From contig JAZGVH010000002.1 of NCBI GenBank assembly GCA_039889245.1, positions 930,001-994,000 on the forward strand: a DNA stretch of 64,000 nucleotides. The letters run 5' to 3'. The DNA is from Dermatophilaceae bacterium Soc4.6 (lineage in GTDB: Bacteria > Actinomycetota > Actinomycetes > Actinomycetales > Dermatophilaceae). Of the stretch, positions 36,382 through 47,150 are shown piece by piece. Both the position numbers and the translations under genes were made by a program. Below the pieces are notes generated by a model that saw only the letters and a program-made list of their open reading frames with translations, searched no databases and was not told the origin of the DNA. The stretch's first letter is position 1. Each line of letters starts with the position of its first letter.

Positions 36382-38226
36382 CTACAGTCCGCCGACCACG
36401 AGGTCGCTCACCCCGACCAGGGGCTGCCACCGCCCGCCCACCCTGAGCTGGACGCCGGTCCCGTCCGCCGCGAGGGGGCCGGTCTGCATCACCAGCCCCG
36501 CCACCCCGCCCCGCGTGGTCAGCCGCACCCCGGCGGGCACCGGCGGCACGAGCGTGACCTTCCCGTAGCGACGCAGCCCCACCCCTCCCCCGATCTGCAC
36601 GTCGAAGGGTCGCAGGGGGGCGCCGCGCTTCTCACGGGCCAGGACGGCGACGTCGTCGGGGGACAGCCAGACCACCGACGCCAGGTCGAGCAGCGGCTGA
36701 CCCTGCCGATAGGGGTCCGCGAGCGCAAGGGGCAGTCCCCGCCCGTCACGCTGGATGCCGGCGAGGTCGAGTCGACGGTCGCTGCCGTCGGCCTTGCTCG
36801 AGATCACGGCGGCCCGGGTGTCGTCGGGTGACACCCGCAGGGCCACGACCCGTCGTCCCCCCAGCCAGTCGACCCGGACGACCGCCGCAGCGCCGACGGC
36901 GGCTGTCGTCGCGGGGAGGGTCCAGACCCTGGCGACCCCGCCGGCGACTCCGGCCACCCAGAGCCGGCCGGCGGTGTCGTAGGCCGGGTCGGTGAGGTCG
37001 ATGCCGAGGCTGGGCGCCGTGTGAGGCACCCCGTCACGCCACCGCACCAGCTCGCGGCGACTGCGGGCCACGGCAGCGAGGTCGGTGCCGTCGGCCGAGA
37101 GGGCCAGCCCGGTGTAGTCGCTCGACACCCGCGTCGGGCCGGGGGCGCCGGGCAGGGGTGCCCCGGCCGGTGCCGCTGCTGGGTCGTCGACCGACTGCGG
37201 GTCGAGGGCGAGCACCGAGTCACCCCGCCTCACGGCACCCACGGTGAGCGCCGGGGTGGGTGCCTGGGTGTAGCCCAGCGTGGTCAGGCTCGTGATCTCG
37301 GGTGGGAGGTTCGGCACGGGGATGTCCCCGATCGACGCCACCTGCAGCCTCACGGACGCGATGGCAGGGATCTGCAGCAGGGTCGCCACGAACTGCGCCC
37401 ACATCGCCCGTCGTCGCTCGGGCTCGAGCGTCGGGGCCGAGTCGGTCAGCACCACCGTGGCCCGGCCCGAGTCAGGATCCACCTCGACCGCGTCGACGGC
37501 CAGCTGGGCCGTGGGCGGCACCGCCGTCTCACCGACCCCGTCGAGGTAGGCGGGCACGGGCCCGATCTGGGCTCTCGCCAGCGAGGTGGCCACCCGTGAC
37601 CCGGCGGGGAACCACCGCAGGTCGGAGACGAGTCGCTGGGTGCCCGCCACGACGTAGTTGATGTCGTAGGCGGCATAGACGCGGTCGAAGTCGTCGGTGT
37701 TGAGCCACAGCCCGAAGCCCTCGCGGGGCAGGTCGATGCGCCACTCCCCGTCGGCGCGCACCATCGACAGCACCAGCGAGCGCGTCGTGCCGGGCGGCAG
37801 CTCGGTGTAGTGGCCCGTGGTGTCGATGCTCGCGACCGCCGTGACGGTCAGGCGCAGCTGGTCGGCGGGCAGCTGGTCGATCGCCAGACCGACGGCCGCG
37901 TCGTAGACGGTGACGGACGACGTCGGCTGCCAGCGGTCGACCGACGTGGGAGCGAGATAGGCCCGGCCCACCGCCTGCTGGTTCTCGTCGGTCTCCTGGA
38001 ACGAGGCGCCCGACCGGATGAAGTCGCGGGCGATGACGTCCTGGGTGGCGCCCTTGATGGGGGCGCTGACGACGACGCGGGCCCGCTGGTCGACCTGCTT
38101 GTCGACCCGCAGGCCGGCCTGCACCGTCGTCGAGGTGGGCAGTCCGCCGCACCCGGACAGGGCCAGGGTGGCGCAGGTGACGAGGGCCAGCACCGGCCGG
38201 GCCCGGAGACCACGCAGGGGGGTCAC
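36382..38226 (-). CDS. lpqB: Lipoprotein LpqB, accessory to MtrAB
   Basis: This is a 614-residue lipoprotein. The signal sequence ends in a lipobox LALSGCGG near residue 22-29 (modified Cys 27). After it come the GerMN (sporulation/germination-like) domain, about 200-330, and a beta-propeller LpqB domain, about 340-610. In mycobacteria LpqB interacts with the extracellular domain of MtrB. The GTG start overlaps the mtrB stop by 4 bases (GTGA). The order mtrA-mtrB-lpqB is the conserved operon (Rv3246c-Rv3244c). The stop is followed by the flp region. Confidence 0.96.
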   Translation of the reverse strand: MTPLRGLRARPVLALVTCATLALSGCGGLPTSTTVQAGLRVDKQVDQRARVVVSAPIKGATQDVIARDFIRSGASFQETDENQQAVGRAYLAPTSVDRWQPTSSVTVYDAAVGLAIDQLPADQLRLTVTAVASIDTTGHYTELPPGTTRSLVLSMVRADGEWRIDLPREGFGLWLNTDDFDRVYAAYDINYVVAGTQRLVSDLRWFPAGSRVATSLARAQIGPVPAYLDGVGETAVPPTAQLAVDAVEVDPDSGRATVVLTDSAPTLEPERRRAMWAQFVATLLQIPAIASVRLQVASIGDIPVPNLPPEITSLTTLGYTQAPTPALTVGAVRRGDSVLALDPQSVDDPAAAPAGAPLPGAPGPTRVSSDYTGLALSADGTDLAAVARSRRELVRWRDGVPHTAPSLGIDLTDPAYDTAGRLWVAGVAGGVARVWTLPATTAAVGAAAVVRVDWLGGRRVVALRVSPDDTRAAVISSKADGSDRRLDLAGIQRDGRGLPLALADPYRQGQPLLDLASVVWLSPDDVAVLAREKRGAPLRPFDVQIGGGVGLRRYGKVTLVPPVPAGVRLTTRGGVAGLVMQTGPLAADGTGVQLRVGGRWQPLVGVSDLVVGGL

Positions 38227-39899
38227 CGCGCCCCCGGTCCGGTGGCTGGCGCGGTCGATCCCGACGAGGGGACCACGCCGATGACGCCGCCGACGCCGAG
38301 CGGCAGGGGCGAGGCCTTCAGCACCTGGCCGGCCACGGTGGGCAGGGTCAGGCGGAAGCAGGAGCCCTCTCCGGGAGCCCCCCAGGCCTGCAGCCACCCG
38401 GCGTGCAGCCGGGCGTCCTCCAGCGAGATCGCCAGGCCCAGCCCGGTGCCGCCGGTGGTGCGGGCCCGCGCGGGGTCAGCCCGCCAGAAGCGGTTGAAGA
38501 CCATGGCCCCCTCACCCGGCCTCAGCCCGATCCCGTGGTCGCGCACGGTCACCGCGACCGCGTCCTCGTCGCGGGCGATGCGCACCTCGATCGGCTGCCC
38601 CTCACCGTGCTCGATGGCGTTGACCAGGAGGTTGCGCAGCACCCGCTCGATCCGACGGGAGTCGATCTCGGCCTGACAGGGGTCGTCGGGGGCGTCGACC
38701 TGCAGGATGCTGCCCCGGCGCGCGGCCAGGCTCGCCACGGAGTCGACGACTCGGCCCACGGTCACCCGCAGGTCGGTCGGCTCGAGGTCGAGCACGGCGG
38801 CCCCGGCGTCGAAGCGGCTTATCTCGAGCAGGTCGGTGAGCAGGGACTCGAAGCGGTCGAGCTCGCCCCACAGCAGCTCTGACGACCGGGCCACGAGGGG
38901 GTCGAAGTCGGCTCGGGAGTCGTGGATGAGGTCGCCGGCCATCCGGATCGTCGTCAGCGGCGTCCGCAGCTCGTGGGACACGTCGGAGACGAAGCGCTGT
39001 TGGAAGCGGGAGAGGTTCTCGAGCTGGCCGATCTGCTGCTGGATGCTCGCGGCCATCTCGTTGAAGGACTGGGCGAGGATCGCGATGTCGTCCTCGCCGC
39101 GGGCGCGCATGCGCTCGCTGAAGACGCCCGACGCGAAGCGCTCGGCCACCTCGGCCGCGCGCCGCACGGGGGTGACGACGAGGCGGGTCACGACGTAGGC
39201 CACTCCCCCGATGAGGAACATGAGCACGACGGCGCCCACGAGGAACGTGCGGCCCACGAGCGTGAGGGTGTCGCGCTCGCGGGTCATGGGGTAGATGACG
39301 TAGAGGTCGTAGGACCCGAGGCCGGTGGCGCCGGTGTTGATCTGCTGCCCGATCACCCACGCCGGGGTGACCTCGTTGTCGCCCTGCAGCTGGATGGTGA
39401 TGATCTGCGTCTGCTGGGTGCGGGGGTTGTCGGCGACGGCCTGGCGCAGCTCGGGCGGCACCGAGGGCAGGCCGACGTCGCCCGAGACGACGGGCTGCAG
39501 GATGATGTCCTTGTTGGTGTTCCGGCCGTCGCGGGCCAGGATCGTGAAGCGGGAGCGCTCGGTGCCGGCGATGCTCTGGATGGCGGTCTGGGCCACGGTG
39601 AGCAGCCCGTCGCCCGTCGTCTGGTCCGTGCTGGCAAAGCTGGTCTCGACCCGTCCGGCGAGCTGGATGACCTCGGCCTGGGCCCCGAGCCGGCGCTCGT
39701 CGACGAGCCCGTCGGCAACACGCTGGTAGAGGTAGCTGCCGACGATGGAGAGCACGACGAGGCCGAGCACCATGGTCACCGCGACCACGCGGAACTGCAG
39801 CGACCGACGCCACCCACGGCGGACACCGCGTCCGAGGCGCACCACCCGGCGACCGGCCCCGACGAGGACGGCCCGAGGGGCGGTCTGACGATCGGCCAT
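38223..39899 (-). CDS. mtrB: Sensor histidine kinase MtrB
   Basis: This is a 558-residue membrane kinase. Two spans (about 38-60 and 220-240) flank an extracellular domain; then come HAMP (about 242-295), HisKA with FVSDVSHELRTPLTTIR (about 303-319, His311), and an intact HATPase (NLLVNAIEHGEG, DHGIGL, GGTGLGLAI; about 420-530). It phosphorylates MtrA. In mycobacteria the pair controls cell-wall and division genes. It starts 5 bases after the mtrA stop. The C-terminal 35 residues are Ala/Pro/Gly-rich. Confidence 0.97.
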   Translation of the reverse strand: MADRQTAPRAVLVGAGRRVVRLGRGVRRGWRRSLQFRVVAVTMVLGLVVLSIVGSYLYQRVADGLVDERRLGAQAEVIQLAGRVETSFASTDQTTGDGLLTVAQTAIQSIAGTERSRFTILARDGRNTNKDIILQPVVSGDVGLPSVPPELRQAVADNPRTQQTQIITIQLQGDNEVTPAWVIGQQINTGATGLGSYDLYVIYPMTRERDTLTLVGRTFLVGAVVLMFLIGGVAYVVTRLVVTPVRRAAEVAERFASGVFSERMRARGEDDIAILAQSFNEMAASIQQQIGQLENLSRFQQRFVSDVSHELRTPLTTIRMAGDLIHDSRADFDPLVARSSELLWGELDRFESLLTDLLEISRFDAGAAVLDLEPTDLRVTVGRVVDSVASLAARRGSILQVDAPDDPCQAEIDSRRIERVLRNLLVNAIEHGEGQPIEVRIARDEDAVAVTVRDHGIGLRPGEGAMVFNRFWRADPARARTTGGTGLGLAISLEDARLHAGWLQAWGAPGEGSCFRLTLPTVAGQVLKASPLPLGVGGVIGVVPSSGSTAPATGPGAR

Positions 39900-39904
39900 G
39901 AGCC

Positions 39905-40582
39905 CTACGCGGGCCCGGCCTTGTAGCCGACCCCGCGCACCGTCACGACGATCTCGGGGTGCTCGGGGTCGTGCTCGATCTTGCTGCGCAGACGCTGCAC
40001 GTGCACGTTGACCAGGCGGGTGTCACCGGCGTGGCGGTAACCCCACACCTGCTCGAGGAGCACCTCGCGGGTGAAGACCTGCCACGGCTTGCGGGCCAGC
40101 GCGACGAGCAGGTCGAACTCCAACGGGGTGAGCGAGAGTGGCTCGCTGCCCCGCTTGACCGAGTGACCCGCGACGTCGATCGACAGGTCACCGATGTCGA
40201 GGCGCTCGGGCTCGGGCTCGTCGCCCCGGCGCAGTCGTGCGCGCACCCGCGCGATGAGCTCCTGCGGCTTGAACGGCTTGACGACGTAGTCGTCGGCGCC
40301 CGACTCGAGCCCCACGACGATGTCGACGGTGTCGGTGCGGGCGGTGAGCATGACAATGGGCACGCCCGACTCGGCGCGGATGCGGCGACAGACCTCCATA
40401 CCGTCGATGCCGGGCAGCATGAGGTCGAGCAGCACGAGGTCGGGACGGGCCTCGCGGAAGGCGGCCAGGGCCGACGACCCGTCGGCCACGTGGGACACCT
40501 CGAGACCCTCCTGCCGCAGGACGATGCTGAGCATCTCCGCCAGGGCGAGGTCGTCGTCGACGACCAGTACGCGACCCTTCAC
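39905..40582 (-). CDS. mtrA: Response regulator MtrA
   Basis: This is a 225-residue OmpR/PhoB-type regulator: receiver domain (1-115) with LVVDDDLALAEML, phosphoacceptor Asp53 in LVLLDLMLPGIDGM and Lys in VKPFKPQELIARV; winged helix (about 130-225) with VFTREVLLEQVWGYRHAGDTRLVNVHVQRLR. It controls cell-wall, division and stress genes in actinobacteria. The GTG start has GGAAGG upstream, and a TAGGCA-like -10 box precedes it by about 20 bases. It is the first gene of the mtrA-mtrB-lpqB operon. Confidence 0.98.
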   Translation of the reverse strand: MKGRVLVVDDDLALAEMLSIVLRQEGLEVSHVADGSSALAAFREARPDLVLLDLMLPGIDGMEVCRRIRAESGVPIVMLTARTDTVDIVVGLESGADDYVVKPFKPQELIARVRARLRRGDEPEPERLDIGDLSIDVAGHSVKRGSEPLSLTPLEFDLLVALARKPWQVFTREVLLEQVWGYRHAGDTRLVNVHVQRLRSKIEHDPEHPEIVVTVRGVGYKAGPA

Positions 40583-40696
40583 GTCAGGACCCTTCCTCTG
40601 CCTAGCACCGGCCCCGGCACCGGCACCGGGACCACCGTGCCATCCTCACACAGCCCGGCGGCGGGAGGGTGCAGACGGTGCCGAGGGCTGCCGATC

Positions 40697-42289
40697 TCAC
40701 TTGACCAGACGGACGGCCTGCCCGTCCATCGCGGCCGTCCAGGCCGAGGTGTCCGTCGGCACGGCACCCTTGTAGTCGAAGGACACGGTGTACCAGCACG
40801 CGGCGTTGTTGGAGTCGTTGCAGTCATAGGTCGCGGGGATCGGGACCCGTAGCGTGATCCAGCGACCGTTGAGCGACGTGGACGTGGTGATCGCACAGGG
40901 GTCGAGGCTGCCGATCGGGGCGTCCCTGACGTCGTACTGACGGCAGCCGACGCTGCCCGAGGGGGGCTTGATGGTCATCTTCCCGGCGTTCTTGGCGTCG
41001 CCCACGTCGAAGAAGCGCACGACCAGGGTCTGACCGGCGGAGGTGCTGGGCACCCGGGCGAGGTAGAACGTCGTCCCGGGGCTGTCGTCGCTGGTGAAGA
41101 TACCGAGCCGCTGCCGGCCCGAGACCGTGGTGGTCTCCACGTCGCCACCCACCGCGCGGATCGAGAAGTGGTTCTGTGCGTTGCCGCCGGCTCCGTTGAC
41201 CTTGAGGATGTAGGTCCCCGCTCCCCTGACGGTGCAGAGCGGGACCCAGCGGCGGAAGCTCTCGGCGACGCCCACGTTGTAGCCCGGGCTCTTCTGGTCG
41301 AGGGCGGCGGACAGTGCCCCGTCGAAGCCCGTCCAGGTCCTCGTGCACTTGTCGATGGGGGTGTGGTCGGCGATGTTGGCGCCCCCCTGGGTGCCGAGGA
41401 CCGAGTAGCTGGTCTGCATGACCTCCTTGGTGGCTCCCCCGATCAGGTTGTTGGTGTCGCCCGTGCACCAGCCGCTGTTTGCCGAGTTGCCCTTGCCGTA
41501 GCGGTTGTTTGCGTCGGTTGCGTCCTTGACGAACGGGTTTCTTGCCGCGGTCGCACCATCGAGGTTGGTCGAGTCGCACTGGTTGCCGGTGGCCACGAAG
41601 TCCGGGTCGAAGATCTCGATCTGCGTGGCCCCCGCGGTCTTCACGGTGATGTTGTAGAGGTAGCCCTCCGCCGTGTAGTCGGTGTTGGTGCCCGCCGGGC
41701 AGTTGTCGGACGTGGCTCCGGTGCAGAGCGTCGACTGGTAGGGATCGCCGTTCTGCTTGTCGGTCCGCTCACCACTGACACCGGCCCAGAACCGGCCGGT
41801 GCCGAGACCCGAGCAGGCGGATGACCCGGTGGCAGGCGTGGCATCGGGGTCGTTGCCGATCCGGTTGCACGGGCTGCCCATCGAGACGGGGCCCGCGTAG
41901 GCGGCGTCCCCCCTGCTCGAGATCGTCGACGTCGGGAGGCCGAACAGCCCGGTGAAGAAGTTCGTCACCGTCGTCGACACGGTCACCGAGAGCCGACCCG
42001 GGTCGCCGGGGACCCGCGTCGTCGTCACACTCGTCGTGGCGGACACCCCGAAGCCGTTGTCCTGCGCATACTGGGTCGCCACGGTCATGGCGCCGGCGAC
42101 GTTGTCGGGCAGGTAGACCACACCAGCGAGCGCTGCGGCGTCTGCGGCCTTCTGGGTCTGCAGCTTGACGAGATACCAGTGCCCGACGTCCACGGCGATG
42201 GCACAGAAGCCGATGAAGGTCGTCATGAGCAGGGCGGTGAGGATCGCCACCACGCCGCTGTCGCGACGACGTGACGGCAGCCGCGTCAT
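40697..42289 (-). CDS. TadG-like pilus-associated protein
   Basis: This is a 530-residue exported protein. It starts MTRLPSRRRDSGVVAILTALLMTTFIGFCAIAVDVGHWYLVKLQ, the N-terminal class III-like helix of Tad/TadE-TadG proteins (about 12-45), with ADAAALAGV after it. The remainder is a large extracytoplasmic, Cys- and Gly-rich domain (about 45-530) with many Asn/Thr. It is coupled by an ATGA overlap to the TadE-like gene before it. These two genes are separated from the rest of the tad operon by mtrAB-lpqB. Homologues anchor or initiate Tad pili. Confidence 0.85.
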   Translation of the reverse strand: MTRLPSRRRDSGVVAILTALLMTTFIGFCAIAVDVGHWYLVKLQTQKAADAAALAGVVYLPDNVAGAMTVATQYAQDNGFGVSATTSVTTTRVPGDPGRLSVTVSTTVTNFFTGLFGLPTSTISSRGDAAYAGPVSMGSPCNRIGNDPDATPATGSSACSGLGTGRFWAGVSGERTDKQNGDPYQSTLCTGATSDNCPAGTNTDYTAEGYLYNITVKTAGATQIEIFDPDFVATGNQCDSTNLDGATAARNPFVKDATDANNRYGKGNSANSGWCTGDTNNLIGGATKEVMQTSYSVLGTQGGANIADHTPIDKCTRTWTGFDGALSAALDQKSPGYNVGVAESFRRWVPLCTVRGAGTYILKVNGAGGNAQNHFSIRAVGGDVETTTVSGRQRLGIFTSDDSPGTTFYLARVPSTSAGQTLVVRFFDVGDAKNAGKMTIKPPSGSVGCRQYDVRDAPIGSLDPCAITTSTSLNGRWITLRVPIPATYDCNDSNNAACWYTVSFDYKGAVPTDTSAWTAAMDGQAVRLVK

Positions 42290-42867
42290 TGGCACAGGGC
42301 CGTCGTCGAGGTCGGCTCGAAGGCGAAGACCGCCTTCTCGGTCAGCGTCGGTGACGCGTAGGGCACGCTGGTCATCCCTTTGTGCTGGACGGACAACAGG
42401 AGAGCCACCTTGGTCGAGAGGGAGTTGCACTTGTCCCAGGCGCCGCTCGGGATCCCGAACTTCCCCGCCGCGGCGCTCCAGGAGAACGTCAGACAGCCCG
42501 AGCTGCTGCCGTTGCAGCTCTTCAGCGGTTCGGGAAACAGGTCCGGGTCGTAGACGTAGAGGGTCGCCGCTCCTGTGGTGTTGACCGCGGCCATCGAGAG
42601 GCCGACCTGGGTAGCCGCATCGGTGGCGAAGGCCCTCTTCAACGGCTCGGCCGAGGCCATCCGACCGCCCGCTCGCACGGCGGAGGAGATGGCCAGCGCA
42701 TCCTTGAAGATGAGCCCGAACTCGACGATGCCGACGAAGAGGGCGATGACCACGGGGAGCACGAGGGCGGCCTCGACGGCCGCCGCGCCGCGGGTCCGCT
42801 CACCGCGCAGCAGGTGCCCTCGCGCCGTGGGACGTGAGTGCGCGGTCGCGGTGCGGAGGGAGAGCAC
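42286..42867 (-). CDS. TadE-like pseudopilin
   Basis: This is a 193-residue protein with a TadE-type N-terminus: RGAAAVEAALVLPVVIALFVGIVEFGLIF (about 26-53), which looks like a prepilin cleavage site with Glu at position 5 followed by a hydrophobic helix. The C-terminal part (about 60-193) is extracytoplasmic with paired Cys residues (near 118 and 124, and 147). GTG at 42867 has GAGG about 6 bases upstream. The stop overlaps the TadG-like start by 4 bases. It would act as a minor pilin of the Tad pilus. Confidence 0.88.
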   Translation of the reverse strand: MLSLRTATAHSRPTARGHLLRGERTRGAAAVEAALVLPVVIALFVGIVEFGLIFKDALAISSAVRAGGRMASAEPLKRAFATDAATQVGLSMAAVNTTGAATLYVYDPDLFPEPLKSCNGSSSGCLTFSWSAAAGKFGIPSGAWDKCNSLSTKVALLLSVQHKGMTSVPYASPTLTEKAVFAFEPTSTTALCQ

Positions 42868-43082
42868 GAGGTCCTCGGGGGTCAGGAGCCGTCACAGGTC
42901 TTTTCCACAGTAGGACCGACACGTGAAGCACAGGGCCCGACCCCCAGATCCAGGGCAGATCGTGGCCGTTCGGACGAGGGTCCGCCCGACACGGGCGATC
43001 CTCGGGCTCAGCGGGACGCGGCGATGGCGCCCTCCCAGGGGGTGGAGGACGCCATCACCAACAGTATGAACGCGATCGCGTC
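42868..43082. other. Gap between sahH end and the TadE-like gene
   Basis: About 215 bases with no convincing frame. A TACTGT on the minus strand near 42901-42912 could be a -10 box for the tadE/tadG pair, and beside it is TTTTCCACA, a DnaA-box-like 9-mer with one mismatch. Nothing else stands out. Confidence 0.4.
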
Positions 43083-43102
43083 GAGCGCGAGTCAGGTCGC
43101 GC

Positions 43103-43104
<2 letters not shown>
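43083..43104 (-). terminator. Stem-loop at the end of sahH
   Basis: Perfect 8-base inverted repeat (43083-43090 with 43097-43104), 6-base loop, touching the sahH stop codon. There is no T-run. Confidence 0.55.
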
Positions 43105-44539
<1,435 letters not shown>

Positions 44540-44639
44540 GGGAAAACTGCTTCCGTTGCGATTGAGTGAGGTGTGCTGACCCGGCGTAGCCCATCTGGGC
44601 ACTGCGTACTCGCGGGGTATCACCCACGCCGGCAGACCC

Positions 44640-44668
44640 AGTCTACCGCCGGTCCGGCAAGATGTCGC
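44640..44668 (-). promoter_or_regulatory. Promoter of sahH
   Basis: On the minus strand GCGACA (44663-44668), 17 bases, then TAGACT (44640-44645). It leaves a leader of about 95 bases before the ATG at 44539; no SAH riboswitch fold was recognised in it. Confidence 0.5.
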
Positions 44669-44672
44669 ACCA

Positions 44673-44688
44673 GCCCGGCGCGCCGGGC
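44673..44688 (-). terminator. 16-base perfect palindrome after the CDF gene
   Basis: GCCCGGCGCGCCGGGC directly follows the stop of the cation transporter gene and ends about 5 bases before the sahH promoter's -35. It may be a terminator without T-run or an operator for sahH. Confidence 0.45.
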
Positions 44689-44697
44689 TCGGCGTCG

Positions 44698-45663
44698 TCA
44701 CCCCTGCGAGGGGGCGTCGGGGTCCCAGCTCGGCCGCTCGGCGTCGGCGCCGTGGTCGATGTCGGGCTCGAGGTACATCAGCAGCGTCAGGTCGGGCACC
44801 GCCTGCCGCGCGTGCAGCTCGGCCCGGTTGATGGTCGTGGCCACGGACTGCGCGGTGTCGGTGGCGGTCACGGCCACCTTCGCCGCGACGACCAGCTCGT
44901 CCGGACCGACGTGCAGGGTGCGCAGGTGGATGAGCCGGTCGACCCCGTCGGTGCCTACGACGGCCGCCTCGATGGCCCGCACGTGCTCGAGCGAGGCCGC
45001 CTCACCGAGCAGGAGCGACTTCATCTCGACGGCCAGGACGATTGCGACGACGACGAGCAGCAGCCCGATCAGGCCGGTGCCGGCGGCGTCCCACCGACCG
45101 TTGCCGGTGACGATCGTCAGGACCACCCCGAGCAGGGCGAAGACCAGCCCGACGAGGGCAGCCAGGTCCTCGAGGAGGATCACGGGCAGCTCGGGGGCCT
45201 TCGCGCTGCGCACGAACTGCGGCCAGCTGCGGCCGCCCCGCAGAGGGTTCGCCTCGCGGATCGCCGTCCGGAACGAGTTGCCCTCGAGCCCGATGCTCAC
45301 GACGAGCACCACCAAGGGCACCCACACCCAGCTCTCGATGCCCTCAGGGTTCTGGAACTTGTGCCACGCCTCGTAGAGGGCGAAGAGACCACCGACGCTG
45401 AAGAGCACGATCGAGACCACGAAGGCCCAGAAGTAGCGCTCCCGCCCGTAGCCGAAGGGGTGCTCCGGGGTCGCCTGACGCCGCGCCCGCTTGCCCCCCA
45501 GCAGCAGGAGCAGCTGGTTGCCGGAGTCGGCCACCGAGTGGATTCCCTCGGCGAGCATCGAGCTGCTGCCCGTGAGGGCGAAGGCCACGAACTTGGTCAC
45601 GGCGATGCCCGCGTTCGCCCCCAGCGCTGCGTAGATGGCCCTGGTCCCGCCCTGCGTCGACAT
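44698..45663 (-). CDS. Cation diffusion facilitator family transporter
   Basis: This is a 321-residue membrane protein that exports divalent metals such as Zn. It has about six spans. The metal site has the HSVADSGNQ motif near residue 42-50 (His and Asp of the first site), and [17 protein letters not shown] and a cytoplasmic C-terminal CDF domain (about 225-300) follow. It resembles the ZnT9/SLC30A9-like group. The start is the ATG at 45663, 6 bases after a TAAACT box, and there is no Shine-Dalgarno, so the message is likely leaderless. It is divergent from the next membrane gene. Confidence 0.9.
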   Translation of the reverse strand: MSTQGGTRAIYAALGANAGIAVTKFVAFALTGSSSMLAEGIHSVADSGNQLLLLLGGKRARRQATPEHPFGYGRERYFWAFVVSIVLFSVGGLFALYEAWHKFQNPEGIESWVWVPLVVLVVSIGLEGNSFRTAIREANPLRGGRSWPQFVRSAKAPELPVILLEDLAALVGLVFALLGVVLTIVTGNGRWDAAGTGLIGLLLVVVAIVLAVEMKSLLLGEAASLEHVRAIEAAVVGTDGVDRLIHLRTLHVGPDELVVAAKVAVTATDTAQSVATTINRAELHARQAVPDLTLLMYLEPDIDHGADAERPSWDPDAPSQG

Positions 45664-45669
45664 GGGAGG

Positions 45670-45675
45670 AGTTTA
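45670..45675 (-). promoter_or_regulatory. -10 element, leaderless promoter of the CDF gene
   Basis: TAAACT on the minus strand, 6 bases before the ATG at 45663. Confidence 0.5.
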
Positions 45676-45688
45676 GAGCGTGGCTCGC

Positions 45689-45694
45689 TATGGT
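45689..45694 (+). promoter_or_regulatory. -10 element for the polytopic membrane protein gene
   Basis: TATGGT, 8 bases before the ATG at 45703; divergent from the CDF promoter. Confidence 0.4.
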
Positions 45695-45702
45695 CTGGGT
45701 CC

Positions 45703-47124
45703 ATGACGCCGCTCGAGGACAGCGACCGCATCACCCGCTGGGTCCCCTGGGTCGTCCTCGCCGGGGTGTCGCTGACGCTGGCCACCCAGACCCGTGCGGG
45801 CGTCTCCGACCCGGACACGTTCTGGCACATCCGCGCCGGTGAGCAGCTGCTCGCCTCGGGCAGCTTCACCTCGGCCGCGAGCGGGACACCCTTCAGCAGC
45901 AATCCCTGGGTGCTGCACGAGTGGGCCCCCGAGGTGGCGCTGGCGCTGGCGGCCCGAGCCGGGCTGGTCGCCGTCGTCGCGCTGTGGCAGGCGACGCTCG
46001 TCGTCCTGGTCGTCACCCTCGTCGCCACGACGAGTCGTCGGGCCAGCGCACTGCCCACCGCGGTGGCCGTCGCCCTGGCCGTGGTCGGTGCCAGCGGAGG
46101 ACTCGGCCCGCGACCCCAGCTGGTGTCGTTCATCCTCGTCGTCGCCACCCTCGGCGCCTGGCTCGACACGGCGGAGGACGGCCGACCGCGGTGGTGGCTG
46201 ATCCCCCTGACCTGGGCGTGGGCCTGCTCGCACGGCTTCTGGTTCCTCGGGCCGGCCATCGGCCTCGTGGTCGTCCTGGGCATCGGCGTCGAGCGTCGCC
46301 GCACGTCGCCGCTGTCGCGACGGGAGCTGCTTCGGCTGATCGCCGTCCCCGTCGCGAGCCTGGTCATCTCCCTCGTGACGCCCGTCGGCCCCCGGCTGCT
46401 CCTGGTGCCCTTCCAGGTCTCGGACTATGCCCAGTTCGTCAGCGAGTACCTCCCGACCCCGCTCAGCTCCCCGGCATACGCCGTCACCCTGCTCGCGATC
46501 GTGGCGGTCGCCGTGGGCTGGGCCGTCGGTCCGGCGCCCGTCCGAGCCACCCGGGTGCTCCTGTGGTGCGTCGCGCTCTTCTTCACCCTCCTCTACGGCC
46601 GCACCATCGCGCTCGGCGCGCTCGTGATCGCCCCCCTCGTCGCCGAGACCCTCCAGTCGGTGGTGCCGACGCGTCGCGTCAGCCGCCGTGCGCTCGCGAG
46701 CGCAGCAGCGACCGGAGGCCTGGCCTCCGTCGTCCTGGTGCTGGCCACCGGCTCGGGGGTCGCCCAGCAGGTGCCCGTCGGCCTCGACCGCCAGCTGGCG
46801 GCCCTGCCCGACGGCACCGTCGTCTACGACGCCTACGCGCTCGGGGGGTGGCTGCTCTGGGCCCACCCCAACCTCCGCCCAGCGATCGACGGGCGCACCG
46901 AGATCTACACGGTCGACTACGTGCGCACCTACGTCGACACCCTCGACGCGCGCCCGGGGTGGCAGGACGCCCTGAGCCGGTCCGGAGCCCGCTTCGCCCT
47001 GCTGCCGACGCAGAGCCCCCTCGGTGACGCGCTGATCCACCAGCTGCGCTGGACCGTCGTCGGCGCGACCCCGCAGACCCGGCTGCTGGGTGCCCCCGCC
47101 AGCGCGACCAACCTCACCGGCTGA
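45703..47124 (+). CDS. Polytopic membrane protein, GT-C-like
   Basis: This is a 473-residue protein with about ten membrane spans. The first loop contains DPDTFWHIRAGEQLLASG (about 37-54) and then HEWAPEVALALAA, a layout seen in GT-C/PMT-like proteins, where an acidic residue in the first outside loop (here Asp37/Asp39) is catalytic. The C-terminal part (about 360-473) is soluble and outside, with YDAYALGGWLLW and a DGRTEIYTVDYVRTY segment. The substrate is not known. The message is probably leaderless. The gene is monocistronic, between the CDF gene and ybaK. Confidence 0.82.
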   Translation: MTPLEDSDRITRWVPWVVLAGVSLTLATQTRAGVSDPDTFWHIRAGEQLLASGSFTSAASGTPFSSNPWVLHEWAPEVALALAARAGLVAVVALWQATLVVLVVTLVATTSRRASALPTAVAVALAVVGASGGLGPRPQLVSFILVVATLGAWLDTAEDGRPRWWLIPLTWAWACSHGFWFLGPAIGLVVVLGIGVERRRTSPLSRRELLRLIAVPVASLVISLVTPVGPRLLLVPFQVSDYAQFVSEYLPTPLSSPAYAVTLLAIVAVAVGWAVGPAPVRATRVLLWCVALFFTLLYGRTIALGALVIAPLVAETLQSVVPTRRVSRRALASAAATGGLASVVLVLATGSGVAQQVPVGLDRQLAALPDGTVVYDAYALGGWLLWAHPNLRPAIDGRTEIYTVDYVRTYVDTLDARPGWQDALSRSGARFALLPTQSPLGDALIHQLRWTVVGATPQTRLLGAPASATNLTG

Positions 47125-47138
47125 GCAGCGCCGTCGGC

Positions 47139-47144
47139 TAGCGT
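47139..47144 (+). promoter_or_regulatory. -10 element, leaderless promoter of the YbaK gene
   Basis: TAGCGT, 6 bases before the ATG at 47151. Confidence 0.5.
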
Positions 47145-47150
47145 CGACCC

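Noticed and set aside
44540-44697. SAH riboswitch upstream of sahH
   Set aside because: The leader does not show the conserved core I could recognise; only a promoter and a palindrome are visible.
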